From assembly GCA_965248715.1 (NCBI GenBank), contig CBDFKB010000008.1, forward strand, positions 1,178,001 to 1,242,000: 64,000 nucleotides of DNA, read 5' to 3'. Below, piece after piece: positions 1 through 9,079 of the stretch; within the stretch, counting starts at the first letter, position 1, and each line of letters starts with the position of its first letter. This DNA comes from CBDFKB01 sp965248715. GTDB lineage: Bacteria; Pseudomonadota; Alphaproteobacteria; Rhizobiales; Rhizobiaceae. The position numbers were made by a program, and so were the translations under genes. Under the pieces are notes generated by a model. That model searched no databases, had not been told where the DNA came from, and worked only from the letters and a program-made list of their open reading frames with translations.

Positions 1-822
1 GATGCCGAGCACCGCATGGGCCAAGACTACCCCCCAATAGGTGCCTTGCAGGCCGATGCGGCTGTAGAAGAAATACATGCCAGCAGCCGAAATAATCAGC
101 GGCACGATCATCGGCGAAATCAATATCGCCATGATTGCGCGGCGGAACGGCACATGGGGTTGGCTGAGGCCGATCGCCGCCAATGTGCCGAAGCTAACCG
201 ACAACAGGGTCGCTACTGGGGCGATGCGTGCCGAGTTGTATAACGCGCCCTGCCAGTCTGAATTGGTCAGGAAATCCTTATAATGCTTGAGTGAATAACC
301 CTCCGGATCGAATGCGATCATTTCCGGCGTGAAGGTGAAGAAATCCTCGGCGTTAAACGACAGCGGGATCACCACCAGGATTGGGAAGATCAGGAACACA
401 AAGATCACGCCGCAAATGAAGCGGAAGGTGTAGTGCCACAATACCTGTTCCGAGGTCAGATATGGGGCCAAACCGCTTCGGTATTCGCGGAAATGCAGCC
501 AGAACACCATGCGGGCGAAAATTACCCCGCCAATGGCGCCAAAAAATGCTCCACCCAAGCTGCCTGCTGCCAGACCGGCGCCGGCACCCAACAGCCCACA
601 CACGATCATCGCCGAGCGAACGTTGCCGAAGATTGAGATGATGGCAAACGCTAGACCAATCGCCAGCAATGCGCCGGTGCCGACGGTGGAAAGAAACTCG
701 GAAAAATCCGATGCCGTCGACACGCCAGCGACCAGACTGATCGCCGCCACTACCATGCCGATCAAAGACAGGGTGAATGGCAAAGAAACCGGAACGGCGA
801 CTGCTTCAAATTTGGCGCTCAT
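1..822 (-). CDS. ABC transporter permease, PotC-like, 3' end cut by window
   Basis: Second inner-membrane permease of a polyamine-type importer. Reading from ATG at 822, 274 codons are present and the frame is open to base 1, so the C-terminus lies outside. The first ~125 residues are an unusual hydrophobic extension with two or three predicted membrane segments and a glycine/alanine-rich stretch; the canonical permease core starts only near residue 128 (FRFICGVIFVFLIFPILVV) and contains the periplasmic segment before the second core helix. It starts 5 bases after the stop of the upstream permease, so translation is probably coupled. The family assignment rests on context and the core; the exact substrate is inferred. 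Confidence 0.85.
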   Translation of the reverse strand, partial: MSAKFEAVAVPVSLPFTLSLIGMVVAAISLVAGVSTASDFSEFLSTVGTGALLAIGLAFAIISIFGNVRSAMIVCGLLGAGAGLAAGSLGGAFFGAIGGVIFARMVFWLHFREYRSGLAPYLTSEQVLWHYTFRFICGVIFVFLIFPILVVIPLSFNAEDFFTFTPEMIAFDPEGYSLKHYKDFLTNSDWQGALYNSARIAPVATLLSVSFGTLAAIGLSQPHVPFRRAIMAILISPMIVPLIISAAGMYFFYSRIGLQGTYWGVVLAHAVLGI

Positions 823-827
823 ATCCG

Positions 828-2399
828 TTACCCCAGTTTCACGTTGTCGATGCCGACGATCTTGTCATAGGCCCAATAAAGCAACAGCACCGCTGCCAAT
901 AAGATTGTGCCAAGCGCGGCCGCCAGTCCCCAGTTCAGCGAACTGGAAATGTGGTAGGCGATCCGGTTCGAAATGAAGACGCCGGTGGTGCCGCCGACTA
1001 ATTCGGGCGTGATATAGTAACCGATCGATAAGATGAACACGAGGATCGACCCAGCACCGATGCCTGGCACTGACTGCGGGAAATATACCCGCCAAAATGC
1101 GGTCCAGTCGGTGGCGCCAAGCGATTTGGCGGCCCTAACGAATGTCTGTGGAATGGTGCGCATGACCGAGAACAAAGGCAGCACCATAAAGGGCAGCAGA
1201 ATGTGGGTCATGGCAACGATGGTGCCAAACTGATTGTTGATCATCACCAGCCGGCTGCCGTCGCCGATAATGCCGACCGCCACCAACATGTCGTTGATCA
1301 CGCCTTGCTGTTGCAGCAACACTTTCCATGCCGATGTGCGCACCAACAAAGAGGTCCAAAACGGCAGCAACACAAGGATCATCAATAAGTTAGCAGTGCG
1401 CAATGGTAGGTTCGCCAGCAGCCAAGCAATCGGGTAACCGAGCAAGATGCACATCACGGTGATCGTCATGCTCATGAACATCGTGCGCTTGAACAGCTTG
1501 ATGTAGATCCGCTGCTCTTCCTCACGGGCCTCAATGCCGTCATCGCCTTTTTTCAGGTCCACCGCATTTAGAAAATACCCGTCCGTATAGCGCGGCGAAT
1601 AGGTCCGCATAGTTCGCCAGACTTTCATCGAATCCCAGTTTTTGTCGACTTTGAGAAAGGCGTCTTTCAGGCTGAAGGTTTCAAAATTGCCAACCTGATT
1701 GGCTGCCGCGCTTAACAATCCTGCTTGCTCGGGATCTAGCTGGTCAAAAGTGCTAGCATCGAGGGATACCAGTTCCTGATGAAGGGTGGTGTAGACATAA
1801 GGGCCGGGCTGCTCGTGGTCCGGGTCCTTTTTCTTCCGCTCGGTTATCATACCGCGCCAACGCGCATAAGTATCAGCGGTCTTAGGTAGCAAATTGGCGG
1901 CGCTCGACGCAAACAGCGTCGACCAGGTGGCCGGATCGGACCAGGCCGGGTTTAGCGCCGCAAATTGCTCGGCATAGATGTGGGTTTCGAATTTTTTCGC
2001 GCCACGTCCGCTTTTGCGGAACAAGGAAGCGACGCCGGTGGTTTCATAGTTAAGCCGCGAGCCGACCCGGGTGTGGGTTTTATATTCGGAGGCGATGCTT
2101 ATATCTGAATACACTGCAGCGAACACATCCTCGCCGGGGGGTTGACCGGCACTTTGATCCCAACTTTTCAGCGCTTTGGTGGTCGCCGGCAAAGTATCGG
2201 AAACAATCTGATTTTCCACCGATCGAAACAGCATGTCGACGATCGGCGCAACAAAGGCCACGAGCACAAATATCAGCAGCGGCGCGATCAGCATCAGCGC
2301 TCTAATTTTTTGCCGGCGCAGTGCACGAGCAAGGCTTGTTTTGAGCGGTGTACCGTCTGCAGCGAGAATCGGGCCAGAATCGGTGGTGATGTCCGTCAT
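828..2399 (-). CDS. ABC transporter permease, PotB-like, with large periplasmic insertion
   Basis: First permease of the importer, 523 residues against about 280-310 for ordinary PotB. A first membrane helix lies near residues 33-58; about 240 soluble residues follow (dense in DPATW, EQFAALNP, RTYSPRY-type segments) before the remaining helices start near residue 305 (MFMSMTITVMCILLGYPIAWL). The cytoplasmic EAA-type loop is visible late in the protein (RAAKSLGATDWTAFWRVYFP). The insertion lies between helix 1 and helix 2, so it should face the periplasm. It follows the binding-protein gene by 82 bp on the same strand. Long permeases of this kind exist in alphaproteobacterial polyamine-type systems; what the inserted domain does is unknown to me. 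Confidence 0.88.
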   Translation of the reverse strand: MTDITTDSGPILAADGTPLKTSLARALRRQKIRALMLIAPLLIFVLVAFVAPIVDMLFRSVENQIVSDTLPATTKALKSWDQSAGQPPGEDVFAAVYSDISIASEYKTHTRVGSRLNYETTGVASLFRKSGRGAKKFETHIYAEQFAALNPAWSDPATWSTLFASSAANLLPKTADTYARWRGMITERKKKDPDHEQPGPYVYTTLHQELVSLDASTFDQLDPEQAGLLSAAANQVGNFETFSLKDAFLKVDKNWDSMKVWRTMRTYSPRYTDGYFLNAVDLKKGDDGIEAREEEQRIYIKLFKRTMFMSMTITVMCILLGYPIAWLLANLPLRTANLLMILVLLPFWTSLLVRTSAWKVLLQQQGVINDMLVAVGIIGDGSRLVMINNQFGTIVAMTHILLPFMVLPLFSVMRTIPQTFVRAAKSLGATDWTAFWRVYFPQSVPGIGAGSILVFILSIGYYITPELVGGTTGVFISNRIAYHISSSLNWGLAAALGTILLAAVLLLYWAYDKIVGIDNVKLG

Positions 2400-2481
2400 A
2401 GATTATGCCTCGGCGCCGTTACGCATCAGTTCGCTGGAAGGCCGGTGGGGCGACGGGCGCCCCACCGGTATTATTGCTAGC

Positions 2482-3576
2482 TTACTTGGCCAGCCATGCT
2501 TGGAATTTGGCGTCCAGATCGTCCCGATAGTCTGCCCACCATTCATAGTTGTAGAGGAAGGTGTTTTTGGCATTGTTCGGGTCGGTAGGCATATGTGGTG
2601 CCATGTCGATGCCGAGTTCGGCATGTTTGCCAACCAGCGGAGCCGAAGAGGCGCGGGCCGGGCCGTACGAGATGTACTTGGCCTGGTCTGCAAGACGCTG
2701 GGTGTCGGTGGCGAACATGACATAGTCAAGTGCACGTGCTTTGCGCTCGTCGCTCAGGCCGGCTGGGATGATCCAACCGTCAAGATCGAACACCTGGGCG
2801 TCCCATAACATGGCAACAGGCTGTTTTTGCTCTTCGATCAGCGCGAACAAACGACCATTGTAGGTCGAGCCCATAACCACTTCGCCGTCAGCCAGAAGCT
2901 GCGGAGTATCGGCGCCAGCCGACCACCAGATTACGTTATCCTTGATGGTGTTGAGTTTAGCGAAAGCCTGATCCTGACCGGCATCGGTTGACAGCACGTC
3001 ATAAACGTCGCCCTTGGCAACCCCGTCACACAAAAGCGCCCATTCCATATTGTTGATCGGGCGTTTTTCCAGCGAACGTTTGCCAGGATAGGCATCAGTA
3101 TCGAACACGGCGCAAATATCGGTCGGCGGGGTATCGCCAACCAAGTCGGTGCGATAGCCGAATGTGGTCGAATAAACGATCTGCGGGATGAAGCATTCGG
3201 ATACCAAAAGGTCGCCGAAATCTTCCGTGGCAGAAGTGCCATCGGGTGCTGCTGCAAGCTGCGTGTCAGCATCGATTTCCATTGCCAAACCTTCATCGCA
3301 AAGGCGGATGGCGTCGGCTGCAACCACGTCAACCACGTCCCAAGTGACGTTGTTGGCTTCATTCATGGCGCGCAATTTTGCGGTCGCTTCGGCGGACGAT
3401 TCATCGTTGATGATATTCACATCCGGGTGCAACGCCATGTAAGGCTGGTGATAGGCTTTGTCCTGCGAAGCAGAATAGGCGCCGCCCCATGACACAATGG
3501 TCATGTCTTCGGCAATTGCGGCTGAAGAGAGCGCGAGTGCACCCGCCATACCAGCCAGAATTGGGGTAAGCTTCAT
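2482..3576 (-). CDS. ABC transporter substrate-binding protein, PotD-like
   Basis: Periplasmic solute receptor of the importer, 364 residues. An upstream extension of the frame to 3729 is rejected: ATG at 3576 has a good ribosome site (AAGGAG, about 8 bases upstream) and begins a clear Sec signal peptide (MKLTPILAGMAGALALSSAA, cleavage near residue 22). The mature part opens with MTIVSWGGAYSASQ, typical of the family 1 extracellular solute-binding proteins for spermidine/putrescine and related compounds. The gene lies between the ATPase and the permeases. The ligand cannot be read from sequence; the neighbouring agmatinase makes a polyamine or guanidino compound likely. Confidence 0.9.
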   Translation of the reverse strand: MKLTPILAGMAGALALSSAAIAEDMTIVSWGGAYSASQDKAYHQPYMALHPDVNIINDESSAEATAKLRAMNEANNVTWDVVDVVAADAIRLCDEGLAMEIDADTQLAAAPDGTSATEDFGDLLVSECFIPQIVYSTTFGYRTDLVGDTPPTDICAVFDTDAYPGKRSLEKRPINNMEWALLCDGVAKGDVYDVLSTDAGQDQAFAKLNTIKDNVIWWSAGADTPQLLADGEVVMGSTYNGRLFALIEEQKQPVAMLWDAQVFDLDGWIIPAGLSDERKARALDYVMFATDTQRLADQAKYISYGPARASSAPLVGKHAELGIDMAPHMPTDPNNAKNTFLYNYEWWADYRDDLDAKFQAWLAK

Positions 3577-3685
3577 CTTTAGTTTCTCCTTATTTTCCTT
3601 TTGCGGGGTTCCCGGTGGAAACGTCCCGCGTTTACACACGTCCAGCCGGTTTCGATGACCGGTCAGTCCGCGATTCGGTATAAAT

Positions 3686-4783
3686 TCAGCCTTCAAGCGC
3701 TTTGCAGTCCTTGGCAGCCCATCCGACATTAATCAGCTGGCCTTCTTCCAATTTAATAGTCGAACCGCTGTTTCTCACCTTGGCAATAAAGTCGGCATTG
3801 CCGGCAACGTTCATGCGCACTCTGATATGGTCGCCAAGATAGATCAATTCCTCGATCTTACCTTCCAAAATATCGTCCATGGTTTTCGGTGGATTGATTT
3901 CTACCCGTTCCGGGCGCAGGGACAACAAGGTTTTGTCGCCGACATTTTTGACATTGACCTTATCGGCATTGACCACGGTGCCGTTGGATAGTTCGACCCT
4001 GCAATCCGATCCGTTGATTTCCTTGACCACGCCGTCCAACTTATTGTTTTCACCGATAAACTGGGCAACAAAGGAATTCTGCGGCGATTCGTAGAGCATA
4101 TCCGGAGACGATAATTGCTGGATCACACCGTCGTTGAAGACCGCTATCCGGTCGGACATGGTCAAGGCTTCTGACTGGTCGTGGGTGACATAGACGACGG
4201 TAACCCCGAGGCTTTCGTGAATGTGTTTGATTTCGTACTGCATATGCTCGCGCAATTGCTTGTCGAGCGCGCCAAGCGGTTCGTCCATCAACACCAGTTC
4301 CGGTTCGAAAACCAACGCGCGGGCGAGTGCAACCCTTTGCATTTGGCCACCGGACAATTGGGCCGGGCGCCGATTGAGGAATTCATCCATCTGCACCATG
4401 CCGAGGGCTTTTTTGACCGAGGCTTCGATATCGCCCTTGGCCTGTTTGCGCACTTCCAATGGGAACGCCAGGTTTTCACCGACCGTCATATGCGGGAACA
4501 GGGCATAGTTTTGAAATACCATGCCAATGCCACGCTTGTGCGGTGGAATATGGTTGATGGAGACCCCGCCCAATTCAATCTTGCCGTGGGTGGCGGTTTC
4601 AAAACCCGCCAACATCATCAGGCAGGTGGTTTTACCCGATCCCGATGGCCCCAACATGGTCAAAAACTCGCCCCTGGCGATCTCGAGATTAAGGTCTTTT
4701 ACGACCAGCGTTTCGCCGTCGTAACTTTTTTGAACTTTTTCGAAGCGTACAAAGGCAGCTTCAGAACCTGTACTAGATGCCAT
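3686..4783 (-). CDS. ABC transporter ATP-binding protein, PotA-like
   Basis: Energises the importer. 365 residues with Walker A GPSGSGKTT (45-53), Q-loop Gln91, signature LSGGQ (143-147), Walker B VLMDEP (164-169) and switch His201; the C-terminal ~100 residues form a TOBE-type domain (LRPERVEI...EEGQLINVGW), as in the PotA/MalK class. It is the first gene of the minus-strand set and is followed after 109 bp by the receptor gene. The 285 bp upstream (4784-5068), between it and the agmatinase gene, must hold its promoter; I see no convincing -35/-10 pair or operator there. Confidence 0.93.
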   Translation of the reverse strand: MASSTGSEAAFVRFEKVQKSYDGETLVVKDLNLEIARGEFLTMLGPSGSGKTTCLMMLAGFETATHGKIELGGVSINHIPPHKRGIGMVFQNYALFPHMTVGENLAFPLEVRKQAKGDIEASVKKALGMVQMDEFLNRRPAQLSGGQMQRVALARALVFEPELVLMDEPLGALDKQLREHMQYEIKHIHESLGVTVVYVTHDQSEALTMSDRIAVFNDGVIQQLSSPDMLYESPQNSFVAQFIGENNKLDGVVKEINGSDCRVELSNGTVVNADKVNVKNVGDKTLLSLRPERVEINPPKTMDDILEGKIEELIYLGDHIRVRMNVAGNADFIAKVRNSGSTIKLEEGQLINVGWAAKDCKALEG

Positions 4784-5068
4784 GAATGTCTTCTTGCCCG
4801 CCCTGTTGTTCAGTTCTTCAAATCGAATTTGCGGTAGCGCCGCTGCTCAAAACGCGAGTATTTTCCCAATAGTATCCGCTAGCCTGGTCCGGTGCCGATC
4901 GGATCCCTTTGGTGCCATAGTGCTTCAATTGTGCATCCAATAGAAACTTGATCCCAAGGTCAATGATGGATGTGGAGCAATTTTCTCATAACCGTTCACC
5001 CACAAATCGCTTCAGACGCGGCCAATAGTATCCGAATCCCGCCACGCAACGGTTTGCCGACGCTGCCA

Positions 5069-6019
5069 TCACCGGTTCACGAATATGAACCCCAGCAAAT
5101 TCAACAGGATTTGCGCGGCCAAAATAGCGGTGGTCCCGGTATGGTCATAATCGGGCGCGACCTCGACCAGATCGATGCCAACAATTTCGCCACGCTTGGC
5201 GAGGCCCTGAAGGAATTCAAGCACCTCGTAATACAGGAAGCCGCCGTGGCTCGGCGTACCGGTGCCGGGCGCGATCGACGGATCGAAGCCGTCAATGTCG
5301 ATCGTAACATAATAGCGCACGCCTTTGGGCACTCTGGCCAACACACCTTCGACGCCGAATTTTCGGAACTGGCGAACCGAAACGATGTCGGATCCCATGG
5401 TTTTGGCGGCGTCATAGCCTTCCTTTGCGGTTGACGACACATTGCGGATGCCGATCTGACTAAGCCCGGTAATGTGGGTTTGCTCGGCCGCACGGCGCAT
5501 TGGATTGCCATGACCGTGGCGCACACCGTGCCGTTCGTTGACGAAGTCGAGATGGGCATCGATCTGCACCACATGCATCGGCAACTGCTCGTCAAAGGCA
5601 CGAATGCATGGAATGTTGACCGAGTGGTCACCCCCCAGCACCACCGGCAAGGTGCCGGCGGCGAGCGCTGCGCGAACCGCAAACTCAATGTTGGCGTGGC
5701 TCTTTTCGGTATCGGTGTGCACGATGTCGGCGTCCCCCATGTCGACGATTTTTACGTCGCTGGTCAAATAGGTGACATCGTCTTCATAGTCGTAGGCGCC
5801 GCCATGGCCGAAGGAAAACAAGGTCGAGGCCTCGCGGATCGCCCGCGGCCCAAACCTGGCGCCTGCTCGATATTGGGTGCCAAAATCGTACGGCGCACCG
5901 AGCACTGCAACATCAGCCTCAATATCGTTCCAGTCGAGCACCGGCGGGCGTTTACCAAAAGTGGCATGGCCAACGAATGGCAGGTTCAAACGACCGGTTT
6001 CGTATCCATGTTTGCTCAC
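5069..6019 (-). CDS. speB: agmatinase-family ureohydrolase
   Basis: Binuclear manganese hydrolase that releases urea from agmatine or a related guanidino compound. 316 residues, the usual family length. Metal-binding signatures are complete: GGDHS (129-133), DAHLD (154-158) and DIDGFDPSIAPGTGTP (241-256). It sits upstream of the polyamine-type importer on the same strand, separated by 285 bp, which supports a catabolic role on imported polyamines or guanidino acids. Guanidinobutyrase or guanidinopropionase are alternatives within the same family that sequence reading alone cannot exclude. Confidence 0.88.
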   Translation of the reverse strand: MSKHGYETGRLNLPFVGHATFGKRPPVLDWNDIEADVAVLGAPYDFGTQYRAGARFGPRAIREASTLFSFGHGGAYDYEDDVTYLTSDVKIVDMGDADIVHTDTEKSHANIEFAVRAALAAGTLPVVLGGDHSVNIPCIRAFDEQLPMHVVQIDAHLDFVNERHGVRHGHGNPMRRAAEQTHITGLSQIGIRNVSSTAKEGYDAAKTMGSDIVSVRQFRKFGVEGVLARVPKGVRYYVTIDIDGFDPSIAPGTGTPSHGGFLYYEVLEFLQGLAKRGEIVGIDLVEVAPDYDHTGTTAILAAQILLNLLGFIFVNR

Positions 6020-6706
6020 GCCAGCTTCACTTTCTCTCAGTTAGAACCCTTTTAGCGAATTCCAGGTCAATTCTATTTCTTGATTGTCGAGGTAGCCCGC
6101 AGTTGAAACACGGGTAGCGCGATGTGGTGCATCGGGCAAGCGCGGTTCGGCGGCGAATGTCCGCTAATTTAAGACCCCCTCGGGTCGGAAACATCCTGGT
6201 TTGGTGGGCCAGTTTGGTGGAATAGGCGCTTTTACGCCACTAAGGCTAGTTTGCCCGGCTTTGCTGGCGAAAGGTCCAGCGGACCTTTTGTATGCGGAAC
6301 GCCCGCAGGGTCAGGCCCAGCGCCGCTTGCGCGCTCCCAAAGGGTATGACCTGGGATTGGCTACTTGATCTTGTCACAAAACCGGGGGAACTCCACACAA
6401 TGGCTCCGAATTCATCAAAAGGATACTCAAACGATCCAATGTGATCGGATGTTGCTCTAACAGTAACCGCTCAATAGGTTGTTCTGGTTCAAAGCCAATC
6501 GGCTAGTGGAATGAATTTGACATTTGGTGCCCATTTGCCGCATCGCTGTTTATCAAATGTCAAATTTAGAAATTCCACTAGATTCAATATCTTGCTAGTG
6601 GTTCTTTTGTTGCCAAGATTTGCAAACCTAAGTGTTGCAACGGGACGCAAATGTTAGAATCGAACCACTAGCTGGTGTTTGATCTTGTATCCCGCCATGG
6701 GATAGG
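6020..6706. other. intergenic region with palindromes
   Basis: No gene is supported here. It carries the divergent regulatory DNA between the agmatinase and the fetAB-like pair, a compact dyad AAAGGTCC-AGC-GGACCTTTT at 6270-6289 that could end transcription, a looser palindrome at about 6306-6355 (CAGGGTCAGGCCC ... GGGTATGACCTGG), and the 169-bp double-hairpin repeat listed separately. Confidence 0.6.
6503..6671 (+). repeat. 169-bp double-hairpin repeat, copy 1
   Basis: Two adjacent hairpins, each bounded by CTAGTGG/CCACTAG. Hairpin 1 (6503-6581) pairs CTAGTGGAAT..AATTTGACATTTG with its complement and has a 4-base bulge in the right arm. A 13-base spacer (ATTCAATATCTTG) follows. Hairpin 2 (6595-6671) is bounded by CTAGTGGTTC and GAACCACTAG. 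The same 169-base unit recurs at 45742-45910 and 53685-53853 in the same orientation. This copy ends 36 bases upstream of the first possible start of the FetA-like gene, so it may influence that gene's transcription or have replaced its promoter. Confidence 0.9.
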
Positions 6707-7351
6707 TTGCGTAACTGGAAATCCATTTTGAAACCCGCATTGTTGGAACTCGTCGCATTGAAAAACCAACTGTTTGGCCCGGTCAGTTTTGCTGTCGGCG
6801 CTGGCGAATGCGTGGCGATTATGGGGCCGTCCGGGTGCGGCAAAACAGTATTGTTGCGGGCGATCTCCGATCTCGACCCCAATGACGGCGATGTATTGCT
6901 TGAGCGCATGAGCAGAAATGCCATGCCGGCACCGCAATGGCGCGCAAATGTTGCCATGGTACCGGCGGAATCCGGTTGGTGGACCGACAACGCGATCGAC
7001 CATTTCAAACGCGGCGACCGCGAGCTAATTGCCCGCCTGGGCCTGCAGCCGGCAGCGCTGGACTGGCCGATAGCACGGCTTTCCAGCGGTGAACGCCAGC
7101 GCTTGGCGATTGCCAGAGCAATCGAGACCGGCCCCAGCGTTTTGCTGCTGGATGAGCCGGCGGCGATGCTCGATGAAGCCAATACCGGCGCGCTTGAAGC
7201 GGTACTCGGCGAGCACCTGCAATCTGGCGGAGCGATCGTGCTGGTCACCCACGACGCGGGCCAGGCACAACGCATCGGCAACCGGTTGGTGAAATTGCAG
7301 GCGGGCCAAGTGACCTCCGACCAACCGACCGCAGCGAAAACTGACCCATGA
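6707..7351 (+). CDS. fetA: ABC transporter ATP-binding protein, FetA (YbbL)-like
   Basis: ATPase partner of the UPF0014 membrane protein that follows. 214 residues with Walker A GPSGCGKT, signature LSSGERQR, Walker B LLLDEPA and switch His in VLVTHD. This short single-domain form matches the FetA/YbbL class rather than nutrient importers. The start is uncertain: the frame opens with TTG at 6707, another TTG lies at 6728, there is no upstream ATG and no strong ribosome site. The gene overlaps fetB by 4 bases (ATGA). FetAB in Escherichia coli exports iron; that role here is inferred from family. Confidence 0.82.
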   Translation: MRNWKSILKPALLELVALKNQLFGPVSFAVGAGECVAIMGPSGCGKTVLLRAISDLDPNDGDVLLERMSRNAMPAPQWRANVAMVPAESGWWTDNAIDHFKRGDRELIARLGLQPAALDWPIARLSSGERQRLAIARAIETGPSVLLLDEPAAMLDEANTGALEAVLGEHLQSGGAIVLVTHDAGQAQRIGNRLVKLQAGQVTSDQPTAAKTDP

Positions 7352-8157
7352 ACGGCTATATCGAGCTTTCCTATTTCGACCTGGCGGCGGCCGCGGTTTT
7401 TCTGGTCGCCAACGGCCTATTGTCGCTAGCGCTCAACCTTGGCCTAGAGCGCCAATTGCTTATCTCGTCAGCGCGCATGATAGTGCAATTGCTGGCGGTT
7501 GGGTTGGTGCTGAAAGCAATATTCGCCACCGCCTCGCCGTGGCTGACCTTGCTGATCGCGCTGGCCATGGTGGCGTTTGCCGGCCGTGAAGTGTGGGCAC
7601 GCCAAGAACGTCGGCTGACCGGCAAATGGGGCTATGGCATCGGCGCCACCGCTATGCTGTTTGCCGGCGCCACGGTAACCGTGGTGGCGCTGACCCAGCA
7701 GATTGAACCGGTTCCGTGGTGGTCGCCAAGGTTCGCCCTGCCGCTGTTCGGCATGATTCTCGGCAACACCATGACCGGGGTCAGCCTCGGCCTTGATACG
7801 CTGAACAACGCGCTCTACCGCGAACAACGGGCGATTGAGGCGCAATTGCTGCTTGGCCATACCCGTTGGCAAGCGGTGCGCCCATTCGCTAAGCGGGCGT
7901 TGAGGTCCGGGTTCATGCCGATCATCAATGCCATGGCGGCGACCGGTGTGGTCTCATTGCCAGGCATGATGACCGGGCAAATTCTTTCCGGGGTCGATCC
8001 GACCGAGGCGGTGAAATATCAATTGCTGATCATGTTCCTGATCGCCGGTGCCACCGGTCTCGGCGTGTTAGGTGCAGTATTCGCCAATATCTGGCGGCTG
8101 ACCGACCACCGGCACCGACTGCGGCTTGATCGGCTGGGGGCAGCGAAAGGCGTGTGA
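7348..8157 (+). CDS. fetB: FetB-like (UPF0014) inner-membrane permease
   Basis: 269 residues, hydrophobic throughout with about seven membrane segments. Family hallmarks include RQLLISSARMIVQLLAVGLV near the N-terminus, ILGNTMTGVSLGLDTL in the centre and the MIINAMAATGVVSLPGMMTGQILSG-type segment near the C-terminus. The start ATG overlaps the stop of the ATPase gene (ATGA), indicating translational coupling. Known members pair with FetA in iron export and resistance to oxidative stress; metal specificity is not visible in the sequence. Confidence 0.88.
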   Translation: MNGYIELSYFDLAAAAVFLVANGLLSLALNLGLERQLLISSARMIVQLLAVGLVLKAIFATASPWLTLLIALAMVAFAGREVWARQERRLTGKWGYGIGATAMLFAGATVTVVALTQQIEPVPWWSPRFALPLFGMILGNTMTGVSLGLDTLNNALYREQRAIEAQLLLGHTRWQAVRPFAKRALRSGFMPIINAMAATGVVSLPGMMTGQILSGVDPTEAVKYQLLIMFLIAGATGLGVLGAVFANIWRLTDHRHRLRLDRLGAAKGV

Positions 8158-8178
8158 CAACGCTCAACTCCGCCAATT

Positions 8179-8517
8179 TTACCTGCCTTTCGGTCCCGAG
8201 TAAGCTCGCTCAACCCGCGCGACCCGCAATTCGTAGTGTGAGTACCAGCGTTCCTTGCCACATTTTTGCGCGACCAGATGCTCTGCTTCCTGTTTCCAGG
8301 CGGCAATGTCGGCTTCGCTTTGCCAATAAGAAACAGTGATGCCAAGGCCGGCCTGGTCGCGGACCGCTTCCGCGCCAAAGCAGCCGGGTTTGGCCAACGC
8401 CATTTCCGTCATTTTGCCGGCCATGGCGCCATAGTCATTATCGCCCGTAGTGCGCTGGGTGGTAAAGATGACTGCAAAGTAGGGCGGATTGGGAGTGTCG
8501 GAAAATCCTGCGGCCAT
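8179..8517 (-). CDS. antibiotic biosynthesis monooxygenase (ABM)-fold protein
   Basis: 112 residues from ATG at 8517; a TTG at 8529 would add four residues. The sequence YFAVIFTTQRTTGDNDYGAMA ... KPGCFGAEAVRD ... ITVSYWQSEADIAAWKQEAEH matches the small dimeric ferredoxin-like fold of ABM/YgiN-type proteins, which act on quinones, haem or polyketides or serve as stress enzymes. No catalytic residue can be assigned here. It is convergent with fetB, with 21 bases between stops, and is downstream of the DM13 gene on the same strand. Confidence 0.75.
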   Translation of the reverse strand: MAAGFSDTPNPPYFAVIFTTQRTTGDNDYGAMAGKMTEMALAKPGCFGAEAVRDQAGLGITVSYWQSEADIAAWKQEAEHLVAQKCGKERWYSHYELRVARVERAYSGPKGR

Positions 8518-8593
8518 CGGTGCGCTCAATATTTAAGACGGATCACAAATGTAGCGCTTGATGCCAGCCTGGGCAATGCTGCCATTTTTATCG

Positions 8594-9079
8594 TTATCGC
8601 CAGACAAGAGAGGCGGACGAAAACAACACGCCAAATTGTTCGCACCAGATTGCCACGGCACCGAAGTTGCTCGGATCGACATCCGTCGGCAAGGTGTAGT
8701 TCTGATTGCCAATATTGCCCTTCAGGGCCCCAAGAGAAACCCATTCATTGTCAGTCACGTCTTCGGCATTTTCGACGATTACAGCTTTTACCAAATAGAC
8801 CTTAAGGTCCGGCCCGTTAGTTGTATGGAAATCGGTAAACCGCAGGATTTGTTTGCCATCCGTAGTACGCAAAATTTTCGCACTGCCGGAACCTTTGTGG
8901 AATTCATCGGCATCTTGGATTTTGCCGACGGCAATGGTCGCTGCGTTGGCTTCGTCGGCAAATGATTCCGAAACCACATGGTCATTCCACAGGGGCATGA
9001 ATAGATACAAAAAAGCATTTCCGGCGACGAAACCAATCAAGCCGGCCATGATGATGCCAGTGACGAATGTGCGGTTCAT
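8594..9079 (-). CDS. DM13-domain membrane-anchored protein
   Basis: 161 residues. An N-terminal membrane anchor (TFVTGIIMAGLIGFVAGNAF) is followed by a periplasmic DM13 domain: GSAKILRTTDGKQILRF, FHTTNGPDLKVYL, LGALKGNIGNQNYTLP and AIWCEQFGVLFSSASL. DM13 domains are thought to be redox or haem-linked, with one conserved cysteine, visible here in AIWCEQFG. The gene is followed on the same strand by the ABM-fold gene after 76 bases; both could be part of one small redox operon, though this is inference. Confidence 0.82.
   Translation of the reverse strand: MNRTFVTGIIMAGLIGFVAGNAFLYLFMPLWNDHVVSESFADEANAATIAVGKIQDADEFHKGSGSAKILRTTDGKQILRFTDFHTTNGPDLKVYLVKAVIVENAEDVTDNEWVSLGALKGNIGNQNYTLPTDVDPSNFGAVAIWCEQFGVLFSSASLVWR

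Noticed and set aside
2482..3729. 415-residue reading of the binding-protein gene
   Set aside because: The first 51 codons overlap the ATPase gene and precede the real ribosome site and signal peptide.
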